Counted from the stretch's first letter, positions 54,088 through 63,362 are shown. The stretch is 64,000 bases of DNA from JACCYU01 sp050740315 (GCA_050740315.1 JBOIDC010000008.1:5647-69646), one strand, 5' to 3'. Numbers and translations: made by a program. Notes: a model not told the origin generated them from the sequence alone.

Positions 54088-54597
54088 ATGCAGCCCCAGG
54101 CCACATCCGCGCCCGACCAGTCGCTGCAGACCCTGCTGCTGCCTCTGGACGGCTTTCATCTCATTGTTCCGCAGTCGACGATCGTCGAGATCACGCCTTT
54201 CCCGAAGTTGACACGAAACGCTGAAGCCAGCGCGTGGTTGCTGGGGCTGTTCGAATGGCGCGCCGAGCAGGTGCCGCTGATCTCGTTCGAAGGCTTGAGC
54301 GGCACCGCCACCGCTGTTGCGAAAAACGGTCCATGCGTCGCCGTGTTGTACACGCTCAAGGACAGGGCCGGGTTCGAATACTATGCGATTGCGCTGGCCG
54401 CGATCCCGCGGCCGGCGCAGCTTAATTCATCGAGTCTGCCGGGCGCCGTGGAAACGGGCGGCGCAAACGAGACGATCGCCGCCGATGTATCGATCGGTGG
54501 CAACAGAACCGTCATTCCGGACCTGGAGCGTATCGAACAGTTGATTCAGGCTGAACTGCGGCGCTTTGGGAACGACGCCGCCGAACGAGCTGAATAA
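54088..54597 (+). CDS. chpC: CheW-like protein ChpC
   Basis: A 169-residue CheW-like adaptor: LQTLLLPLDGFHLIVPQSTIVEI, SAWLLGLFEWRAEQVPLISFEGL and the later EYYAIALAAIPRPAQL. The CheW glycine core is weak, as in Pseudomonas ChpC, which links extra receptors to ChpA. ATG 54088 is 8 bases after the chpA stop. In Pseudomonas chpB lies between chpA and chpC; it is absent here. Confidence 0.82.
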   Translation: MQPQATSAPDQSLQTLLLPLDGFHLIVPQSTIVEITPFPKLTRNAEASAWLLGLFEWRAEQVPLISFEGLSGTATAVAKNGPCVAVLYTLKDRAGFEYYAIALAAIPRPAQLNSSSLPGAVETGGANETIAADVSIGGNRTVIPDLERIEQLIQAELRRFGNDAAERAE

Positions 54598-54667
54598 ATC
54601 GATCCACACCCGCGGCATATCGCGCGCCGGGTTCCACGTCAATTCTGTACGCATTGGGCCTGCCCGC

Positions 54668-55387
54668 TTAGCCAAGATCGCCCCACAGGACTTGCGCCGC
54701 GACCAGCGCGGCGACACCCGCGGTCTCGGTACGCAGTATCCGCGGCCCCATGCGCACGCGCCTGAATCCCAGCCGCTGTGCGAACCCGAGTTCATCGTCG
54801 GCAAGCCCGCCCTCGGGCCCGATCAATAAGATTGCCCGCGGCCGCAGCGGCGCGATGGCCCCGAGTCCATCACTGGCGTTCGGGTCCAGCGCCAGCCCGA
54901 TATCTGTCCGATCGAGCGCGGGACAATCTGTCAAGGGTTGCGGATCGCACAGGTCCGGCACGCGCGTGCGCCCGCTTTGCTCGCAGGCACTGATAATCAG
55001 GCCCTGCCAGTGCGACAGTTTGCGGCGCCAGTCCGCGCGGCTGGCCAAGGTATGGCGCGTAATGATCGGCCGGATGCGCGCCACGCCCAGTTCGACGGCT
55101 TTTTGCAGGGCGTAATCCATGCGCGCGCCTCTGGATATGCCCTGCCAAAGTTCCAGCGCCAGCGCTGCCTCACGATCGACGCAGACGAGTTCATCGACAA
55201 AAGCGCTGCTCGCACCGCGCGTCACGTGATCCAGCGTCGCCGTATATTCGTTACCCTGACCGTTGAATACGACCAGACGGGCACCCGCCTTCTGGCGCAG
55301 GACATGAACAAGATGGTGGTGGGCGCCTGCTCCGAGGCGGACGGTCTGGCCGACACGAAGCGGCGCATCGATGAAGATCCGGGGCAT
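54668..55387 (-). CDS. rsmE: 16S rRNA m3U1498 methyltransferase RsmE
   Basis: A 239-residue SPOUT-fold enzyme that methylates U1498 of 16S rRNA using SAM. The start PRIFIDAPLRVGQTVRLGAGAHHHLVHVLR is the PUA-like N-domain; ILLIGPEGGLADDE and GPRILRTETAGVAAL form the knotted SAM site. ATG 55387 is used, since the frame upstream overlaps metF. It is transcribed toward the pil-chp operon, with only about 70 bases between the convergent ends. Confidence 0.95.
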   Translation of the reverse strand: MPRIFIDAPLRVGQTVRLGAGAHHHLVHVLRQKAGARLVVFNGQGNEYTATLDHVTRGASSAFVDELVCVDREAALALELWQGISRGARMDYALQKAVELGVARIRPIITRHTLASRADWRRKLSHWQGLIISACEQSGRTRVPDLCDPQPLTDCPALDRTDIGLALDPNASDGLGAIAPLRPRAILLIGPEGGLADDELGFAQRLGFRRVRMGPRILRTETAGVAALVAAQVLWGDLG

Positions 55388-55434
55388 ACGCACAGGACTT
55401 GTCGCCCCGACGATGCGGGGCGTAAGAGCGCGAT

Positions 55435-56325
55435 CTACGAGCCGGTTTTGCGTACGTTTTCCGAACCCGGCCTGTCGCCGAGGCCGAGATTGTTCCAGAC
55501 GGCGACGGTCGCCTTGGCCAGGTTCATGGTGTAGACATGCAGCCCGGGCGCGCCGCGCGCCAGCAGTTCCGCGCACAGCGCGGTGGTGACGTCGATGCCG
55601 AACTTGCGGATGGCCGCGCGGTCGTCGCCGAAGTCTTCCAGCCGCTTGCGAATCCAGCGCGGTATCTCCGCGCCGCAGGCTTCCGAAAAACGCGCGAGCT
55701 GGCTGTAATTGGTGATCGGCATGATTCCCGGCACGATCGGCAGGTCGATACCCATCGCCTCACAGTCATCGACGAAGCGCAGGTAGGCGTCGATGTTGTA
55801 GAAATACTGCGTGATCGCGCCGTCGGCGCCCGCGTCCACCTTGCGCTTGAAATGTTCCAGATTGGCGCGCGCCGATGGCGCCTGCGGATGGAATTCGGGA
55901 TAGGCGGCGACCTCGATGATGAAATGATCGCCGGTTTCCTTGCGGATGAATTCCACCAGCTCGTTGGCATAACGGAACTCGCCGACGCCCTGCATGCCCG
56001 ACGGGATGTCGCCGCGCAACGCGACGGTATGCCGGATGCCGTGCTGCTTGTAGGTGTGCAGCACGTCGCGAAGCTGTTCGCGCGTGGAACCGATGCAGGA
56101 GATATGCGGCGCCGCCTCGATGCCGGATTGCTCTTTGATTTCCAGCACCGCGTTCAGGGTGCGGTCGCGGGTCGAGCCGCCGGCGCCAAAAGTGACCGAA
56201 AAGAAGCGGGGCTTGAGCATGGCGAGCTTGTCGCGCGTGGCGCGCAGCCTCGCCGCGCCTTCCTCATCCTTGGGCGGGAAGAATTCGAAACTGAACGCGC
56301 GCTGATATGCTTGCTGAGTTTTCAT
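55435..56325 (-). CDS. metF: Methylenetetrahydrofolate reductase MetF
   Basis: A 296-residue flavoenzyme that makes 5-methyl-THF for methionine synthesis. FSFEFFPPKDEEG opens the barrel, followed by FSVTFGAGGSTRDRTL, HISCIGSTREQLRD, VALRGDIPSG, DAGADGAITQYFYN and VPGIMPITNYSQL. ATG 56325 is used; the longer frame reaches into ahcY. It belongs to the metK-ahcY-metF run and closes the methyl cycle with them. Confidence 0.96.
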   Translation of the reverse strand: MKTQQAYQRAFSFEFFPPKDEEGAARLRATRDKLAMLKPRFFSVTFGAGGSTRDRTLNAVLEIKEQSGIEAAPHISCIGSTREQLRDVLHTYKQHGIRHTVALRGDIPSGMQGVGEFRYANELVEFIRKETGDHFIIEVAAYPEFHPQAPSARANLEHFKRKVDAGADGAITQYFYNIDAYLRFVDDCEAMGIDLPIVPGIMPITNYSQLARFSEACGAEIPRWIRKRLEDFGDDRAAIRKFGIDVTTALCAELLARGAPGLHVYTMNLAKATVAVWNNLGLGDRPGSENVRKTGS

Positions 56326-56425
56326 GACCGTGTGAACCTGTCGCAGGCACGATCTCCAGATCGCGATGGGTAGCCGGCCGCGCCGATCCCGGCCAGGAGA
56401 TGGCCGGGATCTGTTACGACACGGT

Positions 56426-57841
56426 TTAGTAGCGGTAATGATCCGATTTGTAGGGCCCTTCTTTGGGCACGCCGATGTACCTGGCCTGTTCATCGCTGAG
56501 TTTGGTGAGGTTGGCGCCGATGCGCCCCAGGTGCAGGCGTGCGACCTCTTCATCGAGCCGCTTGGGCAGGATGTAGACCTTGTGCTCGTATTTGCCTTCG
56601 TTGTTCCACAGCTCGATCTGCGCCAGCACCTGATTGGAGAACGAGTTGGACATCACGAAGCTCGGATGCCCGGTGGCGCAACCCAGATTCACCAGGCGGC
56701 CCTTGGCCAACAGAATGATGCGCTTGCCGTCGGGGAAGATCACGTGATCGACCTGCGGCTTGATGTTTTCCCACTCGTATCGCTCCAGGCTGGCGACGTC
56801 GATCTCGTTGTCGAAGTGACCGATGTTACACACGATGGCCTGATTCTTCATGGCGACCATATGGTCATGGCTGATGACGTGGTAATTGCCGGTGGCCGAG
56901 ACGAACAGATCGGCCCTGGGCGCGGCCTCTTCCATGGTGACCACGCGATAACCTTCCATCGCGGCCTGCAAAGCGCAGATCGGATCGATCTCGGTGACCC
57001 ATACCGTGGCGCCCAGCGCGCGCAGGCTCTGCGCGCAACCCTTGCCGACATCGCCGTAACCGGCCACCAGCGCGATCTTGCCGGCGATCATCACGTCGGT
57101 GGCGCGCTTGATGCCGTCCACCAGCGACTCGCGGCAACCGTACAAGTTATCGAACTTGGACTTGGTGACTGAATCGTTGACATTGATCGCGGGAAACGGC
57201 ATGCGGCCCGCTTTCTGCATCTCGTACAGGCGCAGCACGCCGGTAGTGGTTTCCTCGGTGACCCCGCGGATGCTCTTGCCGAGCTTGGCGTACCAGCCGG
57301 GCTTGCTGTCCAGCCGCTTTTTGATCGCGGCGTACAGCGCGCGCTCTTCTTCGCTCCTGGGATTATCCAGCACGGACGGGTCTTGCTCCGCCTTGCTTCC
57401 CAAGGTCACCAGCAGGGTCGCGTCGCCGCCGTCGTCCAGGATCATGTTAGGGGCACCGCCGTCGCTCCACTCGAAGATGCGGTGCGTGAACTCCCAGTAT
57501 TCATCCAGACTTTCGCCCTTGAACGCGAACACCGGCACGCCGGCCTGGGCGATGGCAGCGGCGGCATGATCCTGGGTCGAATAGATGTTGCACGACGCCC
57601 AGCGGACGTCGGCGCCGAGCGTGCGCAGCGTCTCGATCAACACCGCCGTCTGGATGGTCATGTGCAGGGAACCGGCGATGCGCGCACCGGCAAGCGGCTG
57701 CTGCTCTTGGTACTTCTTGCGCAGCGCCATCAGACCGGGCATCTCGGTCTCCGCGATCGCGATCTCCTTGCGGCCCCAGGCGGCGAGCCCGATGTCGGCC
57801 ACCTCGAAATCGTGGCTTAACTGTTCTGCGGTTTGACTCAT
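56426..57841 (-). CDS. ahcY: Adenosylhomocysteinase
   Basis: A 471-residue NAD-dependent enzyme that splits S-adenosylhomocysteine into adenosine and homocysteine. LHMTIQTAVLIETL, SCNIYSTQDHAAAA, NVNDSVTKSKFDNLYGCRESL, VAGYGDVGKGCAQSLRA (NAD site) and CNIGHFDNEID are conserved, and the protein ends KSDHYRY as usual. It begins 6 bases after the metK stop, so there is no room for a separate leader or SAH riboswitch. Confidence 0.97.
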   Translation of the reverse strand: MSQTAEQLSHDFEVADIGLAAWGRKEIAIAETEMPGLMALRKKYQEQQPLAGARIAGSLHMTIQTAVLIETLRTLGADVRWASCNIYSTQDHAAAAIAQAGVPVFAFKGESLDEYWEFTHRIFEWSDGGAPNMILDDGGDATLLVTLGSKAEQDPSVLDNPRSEEERALYAAIKKRLDSKPGWYAKLGKSIRGVTEETTTGVLRLYEMQKAGRMPFPAINVNDSVTKSKFDNLYGCRESLVDGIKRATDVMIAGKIALVAGYGDVGKGCAQSLRALGATVWVTEIDPICALQAAMEGYRVVTMEEAAPRADLFVSATGNYHVISHDHMVAMKNQAIVCNIGHFDNEIDVASLERYEWENIKPQVDHVIFPDGKRIILLAKGRLVNLGCATGHPSFVMSNSFSNQVLAQIELWNNEGKYEHKVYILPKRLDEEVARLHLGRIGANLTKLSDEQARYIGVPKEGPYKSDHYRY

Positions 57842-57847
57842 AAGTAT

Positions 57848-59035
57848 TTATACTCCTGCCAGTTCTGCGGTTCGTTTGAGGCCGGCGGCTTCACGTAAGG
57901 CGGCGGCCTTGTCGGTTTTTTCCCAGGTGAAGGATTTTTCTTCGCGCCCGAAGTGCCCGTAGGCCGCAGTCGCCTGATAGATAGGCTGCAATAAATCAAG
58001 CATCTGGATAATGCCGTACGGGCGCAGGTCGAAGTGCGCGCGCACCAGTTTCTCGATGGTGCGGTCATCGACCCGCCCGGTGCCGAAGGTGTCGACGCTG
58101 ACCGAGGTCGGTTCGGCCACGCCGATCGCGTACGAGACCTGGATCTCGCAGCGCGCGGCCAAGCCCGCCGCGACGATGTTCTTGGCCACATAGCGGCCGG
58201 CATAAGCGGCCGAACGGTCCACTTTGGAAGGGTCCTTGCCGGAGAACGCGCCGCCGCCGTGTCGGGCCATGCCGCCATAGGTATCGACGATAATCTTGCG
58301 TCCGGTGAGACCGCAATCGCCCATGGGCCCGCCGATCTCGAACTTACCGGTGGGATTGATGTGATATTTCGTATCGCGGGACAGCCACTCGGGCGGCATC
58401 ACGGCCTTGATAATCTCCTCCATGACCGCTTCTTTGAGATCTTTCTGCGAGATACCGGGGCTGTGTTGCGTCGACAATACCAGCGCGTCGACGCCGACCG
58501 GCTGCTGGTTTTCGTAGCGGAACGTGACCTGACTCTTGGCGTCGGGGCGCAGCCACGGCAACGCGCCGTTTTTGCGGACCTCAGCCTGGCGTTTGACCAG
58601 CCGGTGCGCGTAAGTGATCGGCGCCGGCATCAAAACGTCGGTCTCGCTGGTGGCGTAGCCGAACATCAGCCCCTGGTCGCCGGCGCCCTGCTCTTCTTTT
58701 GTCTGGCGATCCACGCCTTGCGCGATGTTGGGCGACTGCTTGCCCAGCGCGTTGATCACCGCGCAGGTCGCCGCGTCGAAGCCCATTTCTGAGCTGGTGT
58801 AGCCGATGGCCTCGACGGTCTTGCGCACCAGGCTCTCGAACTCGACCTGCGCGGTCGTGGTGACTTCGCCGGCGAGCAACACCATGCCGGTCTTGACCAG
58901 CGTTTCGCACGCGATGCGCGCGTTGGGGTCTTGCGCGATGATGGCGTCGACGATCGCATCGGAGATTTGATCCGACATCTTGTCGGGATGGCCTTCGGAG
59001 ACCGACTCCGAGGTGAATAGATAGGCTTTGCTCAT
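57848..59035 (-). CDS. metK: S-adenosylmethionine synthetase
   Basis: A 395-residue enzyme that makes SAM from methionine and ATP. FTSESVSEGHPDKMSDQISDA, GAGDQGLMFGYA, DAKSQVTFRY, GGPMGDCGLTGRKIIVDTYGG and GGGAFSGKDPSKVDRSAAY are family motifs. The ATG at 59035 overlaps the stop of a possible 26-residue leader reading frame, and its own ribosome site is weak (TGGA), which points to translational coupling or a leader control element. It is first in metK-ahcY-metF. Confidence 0.97.
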   Translation of the reverse strand: MSKAYLFTSESVSEGHPDKMSDQISDAIVDAIIAQDPNARIACETLVKTGMVLLAGEVTTTAQVEFESLVRKTVEAIGYTSSEMGFDAATCAVINALGKQSPNIAQGVDRQTKEEQGAGDQGLMFGYATSETDVLMPAPITYAHRLVKRQAEVRKNGALPWLRPDAKSQVTFRYENQQPVGVDALVLSTQHSPGISQKDLKEAVMEEIIKAVMPPEWLSRDTKYHINPTGKFEIGGPMGDCGLTGRKIIVDTYGGMARHGGGAFSGKDPSKVDRSAAYAGRYVAKNIVAAGLAARCEIQVSYAIGVAEPTSVSVDTFGTGRVDDRTIEKLVRAHFDLRPYGIIQMLDLLQPIYQATAAYGHFGREEKSFTWEKTDKAAALREAAGLKRTAELAGV

Positions 59036-59112
59036 ATATGGCGTTCCAGTTTTTGTTGAATGACTGTCGATGCCGCCCCGCGATTGACTAAAGCGGGGAT
59101 GATCGTCAGCAT
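59032..59112 (-). CDS. Possible 26-residue leader reading frame of metK
   Basis: An ATG at 59112 opens a 26-codon frame beginning MLTIIPALVNRG and ending in a TGA that overlaps the metK ATG (ATGA). The frame spans the nested hairpin. It is not Met-rich, so a classical attenuator peptide is unlikely; coupling is the simpler reading. The ribosome site is weak. Confidence 0.3.
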   Translation of the reverse strand: MLTIIPALVNRGAASTVIQQKLERHI

Positions 59113-59115
59113 CGA
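59067..59115 (-). promoter_or_regulatory. Nested hairpin in the metK leader
   Basis: Outer arms TCGATGC (59067-59073) and GCATCGA (59109-59115) pair perfectly. Inner arms CCCCGC (59076-59081) and GCGGGG (59093-59098) pair perfectly around an 11-base loop. The structure ends 32 bases before the metK start. It does not match a riboswitch class I can name. Confidence 0.5.
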
Positions 59116-59250
59116 ATTCGGTGTGCGCTCACGTCGACGGACATAGAGCGGCCAGTGACGTAGCTTCGGGTGGATCGTGTCCAGGCTGTTTGAACTGGTT
59201 TTTGTAGTGCGAGCGACATCAAGCCACCGGAAAGGCGCAAAAGTATAAAC

Positions 59251-59266
59251 AATCCGCCCCCGGATT
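59251..59266. promoter_or_regulatory. Palindrome near a possible metK promoter
   Basis: AATCCG-CCCC-CGGATT is a perfect inverted repeat. On the - strand a TATACT (59242-59247) lies just downstream, so the palindrome would fall in the spacer of a metK promoter, a usual place for a repressor. The -35 is not clear. Confidence 0.3.
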
Positions 59267-59478
59267 GCATCCTTGGCGCCTGGGCCGCAGCCAAGGCGGA
59301 ACCGCGATCGCGTTATAATCACGCTATGAGCGCGGAGGCAATCTCGAGGCGCCTGACGTCGACGATGGGATTGCCGCAAAGAATTCCCACAGTATGGGGT
59401 TCAGGCGGCAACAAAGCCGCTATCGTGTCATCATTTCAAATAATGCTCTGTTAACGGTTTTTTCAGGAGGTGGCCATA

Positions 59479-60039
59479 GTGAGTCTGGAAACCCCGGTGT
59501 GCGATTTTGGCAAGCCCGCGATCGATTTCGATCTGCTGGGCGTCGATGGCGAACGCTGGTCGCTGGCCCGCAGCCGCGGCGAGCGCGGCCTTTTGGTGAT
59601 GTTCATCTGCAATCATTGTCCTTACGTCAAGGCGGTGCGGGAGCGGCTGGTGCGCGACGCGCGCGAGCTCTTGGCGTACGGCGTGAACGCGGTGGCGATC
59701 ATGTCCAACGACCCCACCGACTATCCCGAGGACTCGTTCGATAACATGCAGCGCGTGGCGCGCGAGTATGGTTTTCCGTTTCCTTATCTGCTGGACGACA
59801 CACAGGCGGTGGCGAAGGCCTATGGTGCCGTGTGCACTCCCGATTTCTTTGGTTACAACGCCGATCTCGAACTGCAGTACCGCGGCCGGCTGGACTCCAG
59901 CGGCAAACAGACCGCGCCCGAGAACACGCGTCGCGAACTGTTCGAGGCGATGCGGCAGATCGCAAAGACGGGCCGCGGTCCGCGTGCGCAGATTCCAAGC
60001 ATGGGCTGTTCAATCAAATGGCGTGCGGATGGCAATTGA
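59479..60039 (+). CDS. Thioredoxin-fold (peroxiredoxin-like) protein
   Basis: A 186-residue protein of the AhpC/TSA-like thioredoxin superfamily. FICNHCPYVKAVRERL carries a CxxCP pair at the active-site position, preceded by DFDLLGVDGERWSL and followed by VAIMSNDPTDYPEDSFDNM, LLDDTQAVAKAYGAVCTPDFF (the cis-proline region). No signal peptide is seen, so it is cytoplasmic. GTG 59479 is preferred over GTG 59470 because AGGAGG lies 8 bases upstream. Its substrate is unknown. Confidence 0.88.
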   Translation: MSLETPVCDFGKPAIDFDLLGVDGERWSLARSRGERGLLVMFICNHCPYVKAVRERLVRDARELLAYGVNAVAIMSNDPTDYPEDSFDNMQRVAREYGFPFPYLLDDTQAVAKAYGAVCTPDFFGYNADLELQYRGRLDSSGKQTAPENTRRELFEAMRQIAKTGRGPRAQIPSMGCSIKWRADGN

Positions 60040-60176
60040 CGCTAAGGCGATTAATGGCGGGCGGGCGCCCGCGTTGACATCGGCATTTGAATGACGCTTG
60101 CGACGGCCGCCCGCGCGTCTTGCCGCGAATCCTGAGCTGAGCCACAATGCCCGGTTTTTAGCTGTCGGGAAACGCG

Positions 60177-62192
60177 ATGCCATCCAGACGCAGCCTCGCC
60201 AACGCCATCCGTGCGCTCGCGATGGACGCCGTGCAGCAGGCCAATTCCGGGCATCCGGGCATGCCGCTGGGCATGGCCGACATCGCCGAGGTGCTGTGGA
60301 ACGATTTTCTGCGGCACAATCCGGCGGATCCCGCGTGGGTGGACCGCGACCGGTTCGTGGTCTCCAACGGGCACGGGTCGATGCTGTTGTACGCACTGCT
60401 GCATCTGTCGGGTTACGATCTGCCGATAGAGGAACTCAGGCGGTTCCGGCAATTGCATTCGCGCACGCCGGGCCATCCGGAATTTGGCGTCACCCCCGGC
60501 GTGGAGACCACCACCGGCCCGCTGGGACAGGGCCTGGGCAACGCGGTGGGCATGGCTGTCGCCGAGACCATGCTGGCGGCGTGTTTCAATCGCCCGGGTC
60601 ATGCGATCGTGGATCATTACACCTATGTATTCATGGGCGACGGCTGCCTGATGGAGGGCATCTCGCACGAGGTCTGTTCGCTCGCGGGTCACCTGTGCCT
60701 GGGCAAGCTGATCGGCTTCTATGACGACAACGGCATCTCCATCGACGGTCACGTGCGTGGCTGGTTCAGCGAAGACACCTCGGCGCGCTTCGAGGCCTAT
60801 GGCTGGCACGTGATCGCCGATATCGACGGCCACAACGCCGAAGCGGTCAAGACGGCGATAGAACGCGCGCGCGCCGTCACCGACAAACCCAGCCTGTTGT
60901 GCTGCAAGACCATCATCGGCTGGGGATCGCCGAACAAGCAGGGTCGCGAGGAATGTCACGGCGCGGCGCTGGGCGAAGACGAGGTCGCGCTGGTGCGCAA
61001 GACCATCGGCTGGCCGCATGCGCCGTTCGTGGTGCCAACGGAAATTCACGCGGCGTGGGACGCGCGACACGACGGCGGGCTCGCGCAGCAGCACTGGCAG
61101 GAGCGGTTCGCCGCGTATAAAAAAGCGCATCCCGGGCTGGCCGCGGAGTTCGAGCGTCGCCTCTCGCGGCGCCTGCCCGACGAATGGCCGCGTGCGTCGG
61201 CGGCGTGTATCAAGTCGGCGCACGACCAGGCCCGGGCCATGCCCGCGCGCAAGGCGTCGCAGGAGGCGCTGAACGCGTACGCGCCGGTGCTGCCCGAACT
61301 GGTGGGCGGATCGGCGGACCTGACCGGTTCCAACAACACCTTGTGGAGCGGCGCGAAGGCCTTCGGCCGCGAAGATCGTACGGGAAATTATATTTATTAC
61401 GGCGTGCGCGAGTTCGGCATGTCGGCCATCATGAACGGTCTGGCCTTGCACGGCGGGTTTATCCCGTATGGCGGCACATTTCTGACGTTCTCCGACTACG
61501 CGCGCAACGCGCTGCGCATGGCGTCTTTGATGAAGATTCAGACGCTGTTCGTCTATACTCACGATTCGCTGGGCCTGGGCGAGGACGGGCCTACGCATCA
61601 GGCCGTCGAACACGCCGCGTGTCTGCGCATGATGCCGGGCATGTCGGTATGGCGGCCCTGCGACGCCGTGGAGAGCGCAGTGGCCTGGAAACAGGCGATC
61701 GAGCGCCGGGATGGGCCGACCTGTTTGCTGTTTTCGCGTCAGAGCTTATCGCATCAGACGCGCGACGGAGAGCAGATCGCGAACATCGCGCGCGGCGGTT
61801 ACGTGCTGCGCGATGCGCAGGCAAAAGGCGATGTCGCGCCCGATGTCGTACTCATCGCGACCGGCTCGGAGGTCGATGTCGCCGTGCAGGCGGCCGAGCG
61901 ACTGACCAGTCAGGGGCGCCGCGTGCGCGTGGTTTCCATGCCGTCCATTGACCGGTTCGATGCGCAGGATGCCGCTTATCGCGAGTCGGTGCTGCCGGCC
62001 GCCGTGACCGCGCGCGTGGCGATCGAGGCCGGCGTCACGCAATTCTGGCGCAAATGCGTCGGCGACAAGGGCAGGGTCGTGGGCATCGATCGTTTTGGTG
62101 AATCGGCGCCGGGCGATGTGGTCATGCGCTATTTCGGCTTCACCGCCGAGAACGTCGCGATGGTGGCCGAGCAGGCAATGATGGATGCCTGA
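60177..62192 (+). CDS. tkt: Transketolase
   Basis: A 671-residue thiamine diphosphate enzyme that moves two-carbon units in the pentose phosphate or Calvin cycle. IRALAMDAVQQANSGHPGMPLGMAD, GVETTTGPLGQGLGNAVGMA, YTYVFMGDGCLMEGISHE (ThDP site) and GLGEDGPTHQAVEHAA are diagnostic. The length matches the family. It is followed by gap and pgk in the same direction, a common gammaproteobacterial order. Confidence 0.97.
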   Translation: MPSRRSLANAIRALAMDAVQQANSGHPGMPLGMADIAEVLWNDFLRHNPADPAWVDRDRFVVSNGHGSMLLYALLHLSGYDLPIEELRRFRQLHSRTPGHPEFGVTPGVETTTGPLGQGLGNAVGMAVAETMLAACFNRPGHAIVDHYTYVFMGDGCLMEGISHEVCSLAGHLCLGKLIGFYDDNGISIDGHVRGWFSEDTSARFEAYGWHVIADIDGHNAEAVKTAIERARAVTDKPSLLCCKTIIGWGSPNKQGREECHGAALGEDEVALVRKTIGWPHAPFVVPTEIHAAWDARHDGGLAQQHWQERFAAYKKAHPGLAAEFERRLSRRLPDEWPRASAACIKSAHDQARAMPARKASQEALNAYAPVLPELVGGSADLTGSNNTLWSGAKAFGREDRTGNYIYYGVREFGMSAIMNGLALHGGFIPYGGTFLTFSDYARNALRMASLMKIQTLFVYTHDSLGLGEDGPTHQAVEHAACLRMMPGMSVWRPCDAVESAVAWKQAIERRDGPTCLLFSRQSLSHQTRDGEQIANIARGGYVLRDAQAKGDVAPDVVLIATGSEVDVAVQAAERLTSQGRRVRVVSMPSIDRFDAQDAAYRESVLPAAVTARVAIEAGVTQFWRKCVGDKGRVVGIDRFGESAPGDVVMRYFGFTAENVAMVAEQAMMDA

Positions 62193-62266
62193 GATACCGT
62201 GGTAGAGCGCGGCAAAGGTAGTCGGGCGGAATAGTAAATTTTGTGGCACACGAATGGAGAGATTCA

Positions 62267-63277
62267 ATGACAATTAAGGTCGCGATCAACGGCTATGGGC
62301 GCATCGGGCGCAATATTTTACGCGCGCACTACGAGTCCGGGCGCACCGGCGACATGCAGATCGTCGCGATCAATGATCTTGGCGACGCCAATACCAACGC
62401 GCATCTGACCCGTTTCGACACGACGCATGGCCGCTTCGGCGGCAAGGTGGAAGTCGATGGCGATTCCCTGCTGATCAACGGTGACAGGATTCGCGTCTTT
62501 GCAGAGCGGGATCCGAGCAAACTGCCCTGGGGCAAGCTGGGGGTGGACGTGGTGCTCGAATGCACGGGCCTGTTCGCGAGCAAGGAGCAGGCCGCCGCGC
62601 ACATCAGGGGCGGCGCCGGGAAAGTCATTATTTCCGCGCCAGCCGGCAAGGACGTGGATGCCACCGTGGTTTACGGCGTCAATCACAAGGTGCTTAAAAG
62701 CGCCGACACCGTCATCTCCAACGCCTCGTGCACCACCAACTGCCTGGCCACGATGGTCAAGCCGCTGCACGACGCGATCGGCGTCGAGCGCGGACTAATG
62801 ACCACGGTGCATTCCTATACCAACGATCAGGTGCTGACCGACGTCTATCATTCGGACCTGCGGCGCGCGCGCTCGGCCACGATGTCCATGATTCCGACCA
62901 AGACCGGCGCGGCCGCCGCCGTGGGTCTGGTGCTGCCGGAGCTCGACGGCAAGCTCGACGGCTTCGCGATCCGCGTGCCGACCATCAATGTGTCACTGGT
63001 GGACTTGAGCTTCGATGCCGCGCGTGACACCAGCAGAAAAGAAATAGATGAACTCATGAAGGCGGCCAGCGAGGGCGAACTCAAGGGTCTGCTCGCGTAC
63101 AACGACGGGCCGCTGGTGTCCATCGATTTCAATCACACCACGGTCTCGGCCACCTACGATGCCACGTTGACGAAGGTAACTGGCCGCCTGGTCAAGGTGA
63201 TGGCGTGGTACGACAACGAGTGGGGCTTCTGCAACCGCATGCTGGATACCACGCGCGCGCTGATGCGGGCTAAGTAG
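62267..63277 (+). CDS. gap: Glyceraldehyde-3-phosphate dehydrogenase
   Basis: A 336-residue enzyme. KVAINGYGRIGRNILRA is the NAD(P)-binding start, SNASCTTNCLATMVKPL carries the catalytic Cys, TTVHSYTNDQVLTD the His, and WYDNEWGFCNRMLD closes the protein. It could also be an erythrose-4-phosphate dehydrogenase (epd), which has been assigned at this place in Pseudomonas; the two cannot be separated by eye. ATG 62267 is used, preceded by GGAGAG. Confidence 0.93.
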   Translation: MTIKVAINGYGRIGRNILRAHYESGRTGDMQIVAINDLGDANTNAHLTRFDTTHGRFGGKVEVDGDSLLINGDRIRVFAERDPSKLPWGKLGVDVVLECTGLFASKEQAAAHIRGGAGKVIISAPAGKDVDATVVYGVNHKVLKSADTVISNASCTTNCLATMVKPLHDAIGVERGLMTTVHSYTNDQVLTDVYHSDLRRARSATMSMIPTKTGAAAAVGLVLPELDGKLDGFAIRVPTINVSLVDLSFDAARDTSRKEIDELMKAASEGELKGLLAYNDGPLVSIDFNHTTVSATYDATLTKVTGRLVKVMAWYDNEWGFCNRMLDTTRALMRAK

Positions 63278-63362
63278 CGGGAGACAAGCGCATCCAGCAA
63301 GGCAGCATGCGCAGTGCTGGGTTGCGCTGACCCCCTGCAAGTGGGATAAGAGGTCAAAGAAC

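Larger units (their letters stand above)
59036..59478. other. Long divergent control region between metK and a thioredoxin-fold gene
   Basis: About 440 bases with no convincing protein gene apart from a possible short leader reading frame at 59032-59112 (-). It holds a nested hairpin near the metK start (59067-59115), a palindrome at 59251-59266 and, on +, a lone TATAAT at 59314-59319. The AGGAGG ribosome site of the thioredoxin-fold gene is at 59465-59470. Confidence 0.6.

Noticed and set aside
57842..57847. SAH riboswitch before ahcY
   Set aside because: Only 6 bases separate metK and ahcY, and the metK leader shows no recognisable SAH riboswitch core.
59314..59319. TATAAT on the + strand as promoter of the thioredoxin-fold gene
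   Set aside because: No -35 at usual spacing and a leader of about 150 bases; may still be used but not supported.
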